From: an uncultured Desulfomonile sp.
GTDB taxonomy: Bacteria > Desulfobacterota > Desulfomonilia > Desulfomonilales > Desulfomonilaceae
DNA: 6,755 bases
Reading direction: 5' to 3'
Assembly: GCA_937915285.1 (NCBI GenBank)
Contig: CALDNG010000069.1
Span: 1-6,755 of the forward strand
A program made the translations under genes and the position numbers. The notes below the pieces were generated by a model. It did no database searches. It saw only the letters and a program-made list of their open reading frames with translations, and was not told the DNA's origin. Of this stretch, positions 1 to 5,720 are shown piece after piece (position 1 is the stretch's first letter; the number at the start of each line of letters is the position of its first letter).

Positions 1-273
1 AATGTCATGCGGGATAGAAAAAGAAACATAATCATTTACAGGAACAATGTAATTGCATGTTACCTTTCTCAACAACACTGTCGGGCTTGTTGGAGCCGTA
101 ACTGCCGTCATTTGAAAAGGCACATCTAATTTTGACGCATGTGTTACTTGATCGCCTGAGGTTCTTCTGGACTGCCAATCAGAGATTTCCGCCGATGAAT
201 TGTTAGATCCGGCAACACACATGATGAATGACAAGAATATTGGATAGCATAAACTAACTATTTTTTGAAACAT
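1..273 (-). CDS. Small secreted protein of the tandem CNY/NDYV family, C-terminus beyond the left edge
   Basis: I translated 91 codons without a stop from an ATG at 273 down to base 1. A GGAGG ribosome site (279-283, minus strand) sits 5 bases before the ATG. The protein opens with a short basic start (MFQK), then a hydrophobic stretch (about residues 5-20) and a small-residue region, which reads as a Sec signal peptide. Near the cut end it has TCNYIVPVNDYVSF, clearly matching CNYFIPANDYVTF and CNYFVPANDYVTF in the two genes upstream, so it is a third tandem copy. The first of the paired cysteines found in the neighbours (P-C-T before the CNY motif) is missing here: the equivalent stretch reads SPTVLLRKVTCNY. 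The missing C-terminal half should carry the WFxxGPW-like motif. Function is unknown. It is probably the third distal gene of the operon started by the barrel gene; the gap to the preceding gene is 32 bases. Confidence 0.72.
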   Translation of the reverse strand, partial: MFQKIVSLCYPIFLSFIMCVAGSNNSSAEISDWQSRRTSGDQVTHASKLDVPFQMTAVTAPTSPTVLLRKVTCNYIVPVNDYVSFSIPHDI

Positions 274-305
274 CTTAACCTCCAAGGGTACGGCATCTCG
301 TCTCA

Positions 306-389
306 TCATTGATAAACGATGGTGCATGACATTGGATAGTAAAAGGTAGTTGGCGGAGGGGATGGATAAATTGCCTGGATGCACAATGT
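306..389. repeat. Direct repeat copy 1 (3'-end coding segment of tandem paralogs)
   Basis: These 84 bases match 942-1025 at about four of five positions without gaps by my hand alignment, starting exactly at the stop codons. They encode the shared tail ending TFYYPxSCTIVYQ. Many differences change no amino acid, so this is a duplicated gene end under selection rather than a mobile repeat. Confidence 0.7.
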
Positions 390-872
390 ATTGAAATTGG
401 TTGCACTGAACCAGTTTGAAAGGTTTGCTTCCGTTTGATAAATCGTTTTAGTGGCGCCGATCATATACACAGGAGTTGTCGTCGTGGGAGTGCCTGCCCC
501 GTCTGACAACCAGACAAATATGGGAACTGATGGGGTTGCCTCGAAATTGATTGTAACAGACCTCAGACTCGTGTTCAGACATGAAGTAGACGTCAGGTTG
601 ATGGAGGGATTGAGAGTGAAAGTCACATAATCATTCGCCGGTATGAAATAATTGCATGGCGTGTATGACATTATTGTGCAGGGAGCGCCTGGGGTTATAG
701 ATTGTACTGTTAAAACCCTTAGATTTGGGTCAAGATTTAAAATTACATTGTCCCCAAGGATTTTACGCGGCTGGACTCCAGAAATCTCGGTTTTAGCCTC
801 ACTTAATAGATTCAGACCTAATACGATTGTGCATAAAACAAGACTCACTAGGACCTTTTTTGGTTTTAACAT
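306..872 (-). CDS. Small secreted protein, tandem paralog with CNYFxPANDYVTF motif
   Basis: 188 residues starting at an ATG preceded by AGAGG (878-882, minus strand) with 5-base spacing. The start MLKPKK plus a hydrophobic run (residues 7-23) and S-E-A at 24-26 fits a Sec signal peptide cut after about residue 26. The mature part is about 160 residues, rich in Thr, Ser, Pro and aromatic residues, with no membrane segment. Five cysteines (65, 73, 98, 164, 183) suggest disulfides in the periplasm or outside the cell. Landmarks are CNYFIPANDYVTF (73-85), a beta-rich stretch with VTINFEATPSVPIFVWLSD (106-124), WFS (154-156) and the tail YPSPPPTTFYYPMSCTIVYQ. The tail is almost identical to that of the gene at 942-1502. 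I do not recognise a named family. By similarity to the passenger domain of the neighbouring barrel protein, an extracellular or surface-associated beta-sandwich is a reasonable guess. Confidence 0.8.
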   Translation of the reverse strand: MLKPKKVLVSLVLCTIVLGLNLLSEAKTEISGVQPRKILGDNVILNLDPNLRVLTVQSITPGAPCTIMSYTPCNYFIPANDYVTFTLNPSINLTSTSCLNTSLRSVTINFEATPSVPIFVWLSDGAGTPTTTTPVYMIGATKTIYQTEANLSNWFSATNFNTLCIQAIYPSPPPTTFYYPMSCTIVYQ

Positions 873-941
873 GTTGACCTCTGTCAGTTGTCCTGATGGA
901 ACGTGTAGAATATTGTTCCATACTGAATCACATGATAAGAA

Positions 942-1025
942 TCATTGATAAACTATCGTGCAAGAAATCGGGTAATAGAAAGTATCTGGGGGAGGCGATG
1001 GATAAATCGCCTGGATGTTCAATGT
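942..1025. repeat. Direct repeat copy 2 (3'-end coding segment of tandem paralogs)
   Basis: Partner of the repeat at 306-389, in the same orientation and 636 bases away. Another shared block, encoding the CNY...NDYV motif, occurs three times: 22-59, 621-658 and 1248-1285, each with ATAATC near the left and AATTGCATG at the right. Together these support tandem duplication of the small secreted genes. Confidence 0.7.
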
Positions 1026-1502
1026 TGTCCAGGGTCCACCCCCGAACCAGCTCGTGGCGTCAGCTCCAAACCAGGCCTTGGTAATGGTCTGACTTGCCCC
1101 TGTCATGTAAACCGGTGTTGTGCTAGATGTCGCGTTAGATAGCCAGATGAAAAGCGGAACATTTGGGGTGGCCTGAAAAGTTATTGTAGCGGTGCTGACA
1201 TTGTCCGCTGGACAACTGGCAAACGAAATGTCGTTTGCCAGGGGAAAAGTCACATAATCGTTGGCAGGCACAAAATAATTGCATGCGGCGTATGCAACCA
1301 CGGTGCAAGGGGACGCCGGTGGCTCCTTGCATTGCGCAAAATGAACTGGTGGCTTGGCGCATGAACAGGTTACCACGCGGTCTTGATAGTTGGATGCCGA
1401 AGCCTTGATGGTAGTCCGTGTGTTCGGGAACACATAATGTCGGAGTCCCGGGACAAGTAGAGCTATCACCAGAAAAATTGAAAGCATTATTTTTTTGAGC
1501 AT
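942..1502 (-). CDS. Small secreted protein, tandem paralog with WFGGGPW motif
   Basis: 186 residues from the ATG at 1502. The frame is open further to a GTG at 1544, but the ATG has a GAGG site 5 bases upstream and gives a clean signal peptide (MLKKIMLSIFLVIALLVPG), as in the paralog downstream, so I chose it. The mature protein has an extra cysteine-bearing segment (CSC, then another Cys) before the shared P-C-T...CNYFVPANDYVTF block. It continues with TATITFQATPNVPLFIWLSN, then WFGGGPW, and ends in IQAIYPSPPPDTFYYPISCTIVYQ-type sequence shared with the 306-872 protein. It is the first small gene after the barrel gene (63-base gap), very likely co-transcribed. Function is not known; secretion and disulfide-stabilised beta structure are inferred. 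An 11-bp perfect inverted repeat lies inside the gene at 1216-1241. Confidence 0.8.
   Translation of the reverse strand: MLKKIMLSIFLVIALLVPGLRHYVFPNTRTTIKASASNYQDRVVTCSCAKPPVHFAQCKEPPASPCTVVAYAACNYFVPANDYVTFPLANDISFASCPADNVSTATITFQATPNVPLFIWLSNATSSTTPVYMTGASQTITKAWFGADATSWFGGGPWTTLNIQAIYPSPPPDTFYYPISCTIVYQ
1216..1241. repeat. Perfect 11-bp inverted repeat inside a secreted-protein gene
   Basis: CTGGCAAACGA (1216-1226) and TCGTTTGCCAG (1231-1241) are exact reverse complements around the 4-base loop AATG. It falls in codons for LANDISFAS of the 942-1502 gene, and the equivalent region of the paralog lacks it. It would form a stable mRNA hairpin. It might arise by chance, mark a mutation or recombination event, or affect expression of the downstream copies. 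Confidence 0.6.
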
Positions 1503-1565
1503 CCTGGCCTCGAATATTCCTCCAAAAAGATTAGTTGACGGCACTCCAATACAGATCGCCTAAAA

Positions 1566-2918
1566 TTAATTAGGAGCTGGTGTCCCATAGTTGATGGTGA
1601 AAGACACCGGTACCCAGTCAGTGTTTGTATTGTTAACGATCGCAATGCCCCTCCACGGGCCACCCGAAAACCAATCCGGAAAATCAGTCTGTGAAATTGT
1701 CTGGCTACCCATGACCAGCCAAAGATTCCTGGGGGAATTTACGCCCTGCTGGTTATAGAGGGTAATGAGGACTGGATTCGTAGGCGGTGGGTTGGCCACG
1801 GTAATAGTGGCATTGTTCATTGAATAAGATTTGTTAAAGTCCAGCACCCCATCAAAGGGAAAACAACTTACCCCGTCACTACCAGGGGTCCAAACTACAG
1901 AGTTGGCAAGAGCGAAAGAGCTGGCTGATGAAGGCGGTGTCGGAGTAGGTGTCGGGATTGGCGGAGGGACTACCGATGAAGCTGTTCGGCTTACCCCGCT
2001 GGACATCATCCTGCTCAGGTTGCGCTGTCCGTTTCGGGTAACCGGTTCGGGCAGGGTGAAGGGGTTGTCTCCCATGATGTAATTGCTGAGAAGGAACCCG
2101 AGATTGACGAACACGCCGAAATTGTTCCATGCGCCATTTATCCTGTTATCGCCATACTCATAGGTGAATGTCAGAACACCATTCCTGGTTGTGAGATCTG
2201 CGCCGGTCATATATCCATATACATTGTTGCCAACGTCGAAATTGTATAGAGCTGCCTTCAGTCGGAGATCCAGGGCTGAATCCAGTAGCGACATGGAATA
2301 GCCGGCCATGAAGTCATAATTGTTGCCGTCCTTGCGGAACAGATTGGCAATTTCGGTCGAAGAGAAAAGGTTGCCGTAATACCAGTTGGCGTTAAAGTCT
2401 ATAGCGTTTGACGCTCCAATGTTGGCGGCCATCTCGAATCCTACGGACCCAGACTGGTACCATTTGTTATAGCCCATGACGGTATCGTAAAATCCGTTTA
2501 CCCCTGCAAGAACACTGTTCGACACTATCCGTCTGTAACCACCGCCAAATGAAAGATCGGCGCCATAATCAGGGTTTCCACGCGGTGTCCTGCCATAATC
2601 CCAGTAATTACCGTGAACCTCACCAAAAAGGACTTCCTCAGGTCCAAGGTTCACAGGGTGCAGGTAATCTATGTTGTAATTTCCGATCTGTGAGCCACCA
2701 CCGAAGAAATACTGGAAGCCGAATTTAAGGTTAGGGATAGACGGCAGAATGTTGCCAAACATGGCGCTATTAATCGGAACGATATTGGATTCTCTCATGA
2801 TTTCCCCGGAGATTGGGGGAGCTATGCCTGAAAACGGCCTGGGAAACTGCGCCAGGGCCTGATGATTCTCCGGAAGACAGCAGACAATGACCATGCACAT
2901 CCATAAGACACGCTTCAC
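1566..2918 (-). CDS. Inverse-autotransporter beta-barrel protein with a short C-terminal passenger domain
   Basis: The frame is open from a TTG at 3068, with an ATG at 3032. I chose the GTG at 2918 (450 residues) for two reasons. It gives an ordinary signal peptide: VKR, hydrophobic VLWMCMVIVCCL, then A-L-A before Gln. The TTG also lies in a promoter -35 element. The ribosome site is weak, so the start is uncertain. Residues about 60-295 look like an inverse autotransporter barrel (intimin/invasin type): alternating beta strands, GGGYRR, NGFYDTVMGYNKWYQSG (141-157), and FTLPEPVTRNGQ closing the barrel. A Pro/Thr linker (PPPIPTPTPTPP, about 318-329) leads to a C-terminal domain of about 110 residues with WFSGGPW. 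That domain resembles the three small secreted proteins encoded downstream. In this family the barrel sits in the outer membrane and the C-terminal part is displayed outside. Here the passenger is unusually short and I see no LysM domain. The ligand or role is unknown. Confidence 0.8.
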   Translation of the reverse strand: MKRVLWMCMVIVCCLPENHQALAQFPRPFSGIAPPISGEIMRESNIVPINSAMFGNILPSIPNLKFGFQYFFGGGSQIGNYNIDYLHPVNLGPEEVLFGEVHGNYWDYGRTPRGNPDYGADLSFGGGYRRIVSNSVLAGVNGFYDTVMGYNKWYQSGSVGFEMAANIGASNAIDFNANWYYGNLFSSTEIANLFRKDGNNYDFMAGYSMSLLDSALDLRLKAALYNFDVGNNVYGYMTGADLTTRNGVLTFTYEYGDNRINGAWNNFGVFVNLGFLLSNYIMGDNPFTLPEPVTRNGQRNLSRMMSSGVSRTASSVVPPPIPTPTPTPPSSASSFALANSVVWTPGSDGVSCFPFDGVLDFNKSYSMNNATITVANPPPTNPVLITLYNQQGVNSPRNLWLVMGSQTISQTDFPDWFSGGPWRGIAIVNNTNTDWVPVSFTINYGTPAPN

Positions 2919-3038
2919 GTGTCCAGAAAAAAAGCCTGCTCTCCCTACATTCCGCAATGACTCAAAAGGGATAAATGCGCTAACGGCTATGGGGAAAAGA
3001 CTGTAATATGCATGTGTCTCATGTCCTCGCATGGGGAG

Positions 3039-3068
3039 TTTATATGTGTATATATGCTGATAAGTCAA
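3039..3068 (-). promoter_or_regulatory. Sigma70-type promoter of the barrel gene operon
   Basis: Reading the minus strand, TTGACT (3068-3063) and TATAAA (3044-3039) are separated by 18 bases, each with one mismatch to the consensus hexamers. Transcription would begin near 3032, leaving about 110 untranslated bases before the GTG at 2918. If the ATG at 3032 were used instead, the mRNA would be almost leaderless. This is a pattern match only. Confidence 0.5.
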
Positions 3069-3197
3069 TATGTTATTTGTATTAAATAAAGTAATTTATT
3101 AAAAAAGGAGGCAGGGTCAGGTTGTCATGTGGATAGCAATGGCAAATAACCGTGTCAGGTAACCGTAATGTCAATCTTAATTAAATGTTACAAAATT

Positions 3198-3211
3198 GTG
3201 ATCAATATCAA
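3198..3211. promoter_or_regulatory. FNR/CRP-family-like operator
   Basis: GTGATCAATATCAA differs from the FNR consensus TTGAT-N4-ATCAA at only the first base. It is also close to the CRP half-site TGTGA. It lies far upstream of both predicted transcription starts, not at the usual -41.5 position, so it may be a chance match. Confidence 0.22.
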
Positions 3212-3292
3212 CTGTTGTAGCAGCGCGCATTGTTAGGGTTTTTGGGGGCGCCTTCTGACAATTAAAATATATTTGTTCCTAAAACTTTTTGA

Positions 3293-3321
3293 TTGACACT
3301 TCAGGACGTAATTGGTGTACT
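3293..3321 (+). promoter_or_regulatory. Candidate sigma70 promoter for the RiPP precursor
   Basis: A perfect TTGACA (3293-3298), a 17-base spacer and TGTACT (3316-3321, four of six consensus bases). It would give an untranslated leader of about 290 bases that includes the GC-rich hairpin at 3382-3402. The -10 is only fair, and another promoter closer to the gene cannot be excluded. Confidence 0.3.
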
Positions 3322-3381
3322 CAGACTGTTTAAAGAGTTTGATCGAAAGTTTACATTTTTGCTAGTTTTTTCATTCTCAAA

Positions 3382-3402
3382 CGGCGACGGCAGGCGTCGC
3401 CG
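3382..3402. repeat. Perfect 8-bp GC-rich hairpin in the precursor leader region
   Basis: CGGCGACG (3382-3389) and CGTCGCCG (3395-3402) pair perfectly around a GCAGG loop. It is not a classic terminator for the plus strand, because the nearest T run (3421-3425) starts about 18 bases after the stem. It could be an mRNA leader structure, a regulator-binding site or a weak terminator. It stands out in an AT-rich region. Confidence 0.5.
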
Positions 3403-3620
3403 GGGTTAGAGCAAGCAAAGTTTTTAAAGTAGTGGACTAGATAGCTCGATTCGATTTTGCGTAATTCATTCAACGGACAGATCACCTTAAAGCTTATCAA
3501 CAGCATTGGTAAGGTTGGTAGCCTGTCATTGTTTTCCCTCTCAAAAATAGCCTAACAAGTCACGGCGCCAACACGTGAATTGTGTTAACGTCACCAATAG
3601 AAACATGAAAGGATGATTCG

Positions 3621-3989
3621 ATGAGCCAGTCTGAAGTCGAACGTTTTGCGGCGGCAGTGCGCACGGACAAGGCACTGCAGGATGAACTGAAGAAGGCGGC
3701 GGTGAGTAATGATGCGATAGTGGCATTCGCAAAATCCAAGGGTTATGATGTCAGCCTGCCCGAGGTAGTCTCATTTGTTGAAGCCAGGAAGGCGGCGTTG
3801 AGCGAGGAAGACCTTGACAAGGTGGCCGGAGGCAAGAAGAAAAGCGTTACAGCCTCTGTCACGAATGTTGAAGGGGTAACTGAAGCCGTTGCTCTCGCAG
3901 TGACAGTCACCGTTGCTGTGGAGGCCCAGGATGCGGCTACAACCTCTACTGTTGCCGCTGAGGCTGAATGCGTCATAATTGCGACTTGA
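3621..3989 (+). CDS. Nif11-leader RiPP precursor peptide with Val/Ala/Thr-rich core
   Basis: 122 residues. An AAAGGA ribosome site (3608-3613) precedes the ATG by 7 bases. Residues 1-71 are a typical Nif11-like leader: an acidic, helical segment with RFAAAVRTDKALQDELK, a middle VAFAKSKGYDVSLPE, then LSEEDLDKVAGG, the double-glycine cleavage site at 70-71. The 51-residue core (72-122) starts KKK and contains about 12 Ala, 11 Val, 9 Thr, 5 Glu, 3 Ser and a single Cys (117), with only one Gly and one Asn. Residues 86-100 alternate: even positions are V, E, V, L, V, V, V, V and odd positions T or A. Such alternation next to an epimerase and a C-methyltransferase recalls the D/L beta-helical polytheonamides, though those have Gly/Asn-rich cores and nitrile-hydratase-like leaders. 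The leader would recruit the enzymes encoded downstream; cleavage after GG would release the modified peptide, probably for export. Final structure and activity are inferred. Confidence 0.92.
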   Translation: MSQSEVERFAAAVRTDKALQDELKKAAVSNDAIVAFAKSKGYDVSLPEVVSFVEARKAALSEEDLDKVAGGKKKSVTASVTNVEGVTEAVALAVTVTVAVEAQDAATTSTVAAEAECVIIAT

Positions 3990-4288
3990 TCACACGGGTC
4001 TGTTAATAGACCTTCCCTCAAGAGCCCCCGATTTTAATTACGGCCTCCGCTACAGCCGCTGGGGATTCATATCTCTCAGAATGATGGCTATTCCGGAGGC
4101 TGTTCTGTCAAAGCGTTTGCGTGGACCACTGGATTCTTGGGCCTGTTAATTCAGGATTCCGAAAAACCTCTTTAATCGAGTCGTAACCACTATATACCAG
4201 GATGCCAACTTGAAAATTACGGGCTTCACTCAATGGCTCAGGCAAAGTCCGCCAATCAGCACCGCCACAGCACACAGGTAAGCAAAAC
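3990..4288. other. Gap between precursor and epimerase; possible decayed coding sequence
   Basis: No gene can be supported. A weak hairpin, GGTCT (3997-4001) with AGACC (4008-4012), follows the precursor stop but has no T run, so partial termination or mRNA 3'-end protection is only a guess. The plus-strand frame beginning at 3979 stays open to 4281 except for one TAA at 4147-4149. It reads like protein (for example DFNYGLRYSRWGF and DANLKITGFTQWL) but has no good start or ribosome site. An overlapping minus-strand frame (4108-4290) is also open. I recognise neither product. Confidence 0.5.
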
Positions 4289-5716
4289 ATGAAACACGAT
4301 ATAATTTCTGCGGTTAAGTTTTATAGAGATATGCCGGATAGACGGACAACCGAGGAGTTAAGAACAATAGCTCACATTAAACGATTTCTGGAATTGCTTA
4401 CCGGTGACAAAAAATTCCGTGAACGTCTGAAACAGAATCCTGAGAAGGCCAACGCAATAGCCGGATCCAGGGGCCTTGATATTGAGCTGAAAAAATTTAG
4501 CCGTAAGTTTCTTCCCGGTCTTCTTTATGATGGCAAGGACCCGGAATTACCCCTGGCCAGACTATGGCGTGAATGGGTAGAAGATCTACTGAAATTCCGG
4601 GGGATGTTAAGAGAAAATGGTTACTGGGAACGCGCTGATCCGAGGTTCAACGCATGGCGCAGAAGGCAGATCGAACGGACCAACAGTGAGATGGGAATGC
4701 TAAGGGGAGACGCTATAACGCACCCGATATTCTCCTTCGAACTCTCAACCGGATGCTCTGTTGGGTGCTGGTTCTGCGCTCTAGGAGCCAATTCATTCAA
4801 GGGACATTTTGAAAGGAATCCAAAGAATGTGGCGTTGTGGCGGGACATTCTCTCGACAGCAGTCGATCTGTTCGGTCCTGCGGTTCAGACGAGCTTTTGC
4901 TATTGGGCCACCGAACCGTTTGACAACCCGAACTATCTCGATTTTCTGGAAGATTACAGAGAAATAGTAGGGGTGTTGCCACAAACTACATCTGCAGTTC
5001 CGACGCGTGACCTGGTTTGGACCAAAAGGTTGATGGGTATGATTAAGGCCGGTAACGCTCTGCCTTCGAGATTCTCAATCATCAACGCAAAAGTACTTAA
5101 ACATCTACACAGTCTGTTCTCACCGGAAGAGTTGATGCGTTATGAACTTCTGATGCAATTGAAGGAGTCTTCCTATGGAAAAGCCCGGGCGGGAAAAACA
5201 TTCCGCAAAAAGAATCCACAGGAAAGGACAGACGCCGGTTTACAGGTCAATCCTGCCCCAAGCTCAATAGCCTGTGTTTCGGGTTACCTTGTTAGCATGA
5301 TGGATCGCACTGTAAAGCTTGTGACCCCATGTCATGCAACCGAGAAATGGCCCATGGGGTTCCGGGTTCACGATCAGGGAAGTTTTGATGACGCAAACGG
5401 CTTTGGCGACTTCATTCAGGCGTCCATTTCCAGGCACATGCCTAGAGATATGCCCATGGACCAGCCAGTCTCATTCAGGGAGGGACTTTTTTACGAGAGG
5501 ATTGAAGACGGTTTCAGAGTCTCATCTGATTGCTCTGCTCACTCACTGAGGGGTGATCTGTTTGTCTCTGAACTGGGAGACCTGGTGGCGGAAGGAATCC
5601 ACACGCCCACTCAAATTATTGGCATCCTGATCGACAAGGGAGCTGACATATTCGGGATAAGGGCCAATCTAAACGAGATTTATGAAAAGGGCTTTCTGGA
5701 AGACATGGTAAATTGA
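4289..5716 (+). CDS. PoyD-type radical SAM RiPP peptide epimerase
   Basis: 475 residues. The radical SAM motif is STGCSVGCWFCALGA, with C156-x3-C160-x2-C163 binding the [4Fe-4S] cluster that cleaves S-adenosylmethionine. The CSVGCWFC form is typical of PoyD/OspD-like epimerases. These abstract the alpha hydrogen of L-residues in the precursor core and return hydrogen from the other face, giving D-residues. A cysteine donates that hydrogen in PoyD. C348 (in TPCHATEKWP) and C415 (in SSDCSAH) are candidates here, but I cannot align to decide. Residues about 31-65 (RFLELLTGDKKFRERLK, then AGSRGLDIE) resemble a Nif11 leader. The ribosome site before the ATG is weak (AGG about 10 bases upstream); residue 15 is an alternative Met. 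It lies 299 bases after the precursor and 4 bases before the next gene, indicating coupled translation with the methyltransferase. Its substrate is most likely the 3621-3989 peptide. Confidence 0.9.
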   Translation: MKHDIISAVKFYRDMPDRRTTEELRTIAHIKRFLELLTGDKKFRERLKQNPEKANAIAGSRGLDIELKKFSRKFLPGLLYDGKDPELPLARLWREWVEDLLKFRGMLRENGYWERADPRFNAWRRRQIERTNSEMGMLRGDAITHPIFSFELSTGCSVGCWFCALGANSFKGHFERNPKNVALWRDILSTAVDLFGPAVQTSFCYWATEPFDNPNYLDFLEDYREIVGVLPQTTSAVPTRDLVWTKRLMGMIKAGNALPSRFSIINAKVLKHLHSLFSPEELMRYELLMQLKESSYGKARAGKTFRKKNPQERTDAGLQVNPAPSSIACVSGYLVSMMDRTVKLVTPCHATEKWPMGFRVHDQGSFDDANGFGDFIQASISRHMPRDMPMDQPVSFREGLFYERIEDGFRVSSDCSAHSLRGDLFVSELGDLVAEGIHTPTQIIGILIDKGADIFGIRANLNEIYEKGFLEDMVN

Positions 5717-5720
5717 CACG

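Larger units (their letters stand above)
3069..3607. other. Divergent intergenic control region, no gene seen
   Basis: About 540 bases between the barrel operon and the RiPP precursor, noticeably AT-rich at its left end. I found no ORF with a credible start and length. It holds a candidate plus-strand promoter (3293-3321), an FNR/CRP-like inverted repeat (3198-3211), a GC-rich perfect hairpin (3382-3402) and a weaker inverted repeat AACAC/GTGTT (3570-3586) just before the precursor ribosome site. A strong-looking AAGGAGG (3105-3111, plus) has no sensible start codon at the right distance. The length suggests regulated expression of one or both operons. Confidence 0.6.

Noticed and set aside
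3105..3138. Strong AAGGAGG followed by a possible small ORF (ATG at 3127)
   Set aside because: Spacing of about 15 bases is too long and the ORF has only about 11 codons; nearer TTG codons run straight into a stop.
3382..3425. Rho-independent terminator before the RiPP precursor
   Set aside because: The stem is good, but the T run starts about 18 bases after it rather than directly adjacent, so a classic terminator is not supported.
3369..3480. Cyclic-di-GMP or cobalamin riboswitch in the precursor leader
   Set aside because: A B12 enzyme lies downstream and the leader is long, but I could not find the conserved boxes of either riboswitch class.
3743..4021. Minus-strand open frame of 92 codons over the precursor gene
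   Set aside because: It is antisense to the Nif11 precursor. Its Ala/Thr/Val repeats merely mirror the core codons, and the plus-strand gene has a ribosome site and a recognisable leader.
4108..4290. Minus-strand open frame of 60 codons with a stretch loosely like a DJ-1/PfpI start (VGILVYSGYD)
   Set aside because: Similarity is only a few residues, the start overlaps the epimerase ATG, there is no clear ribosome site and the length is far below that family.
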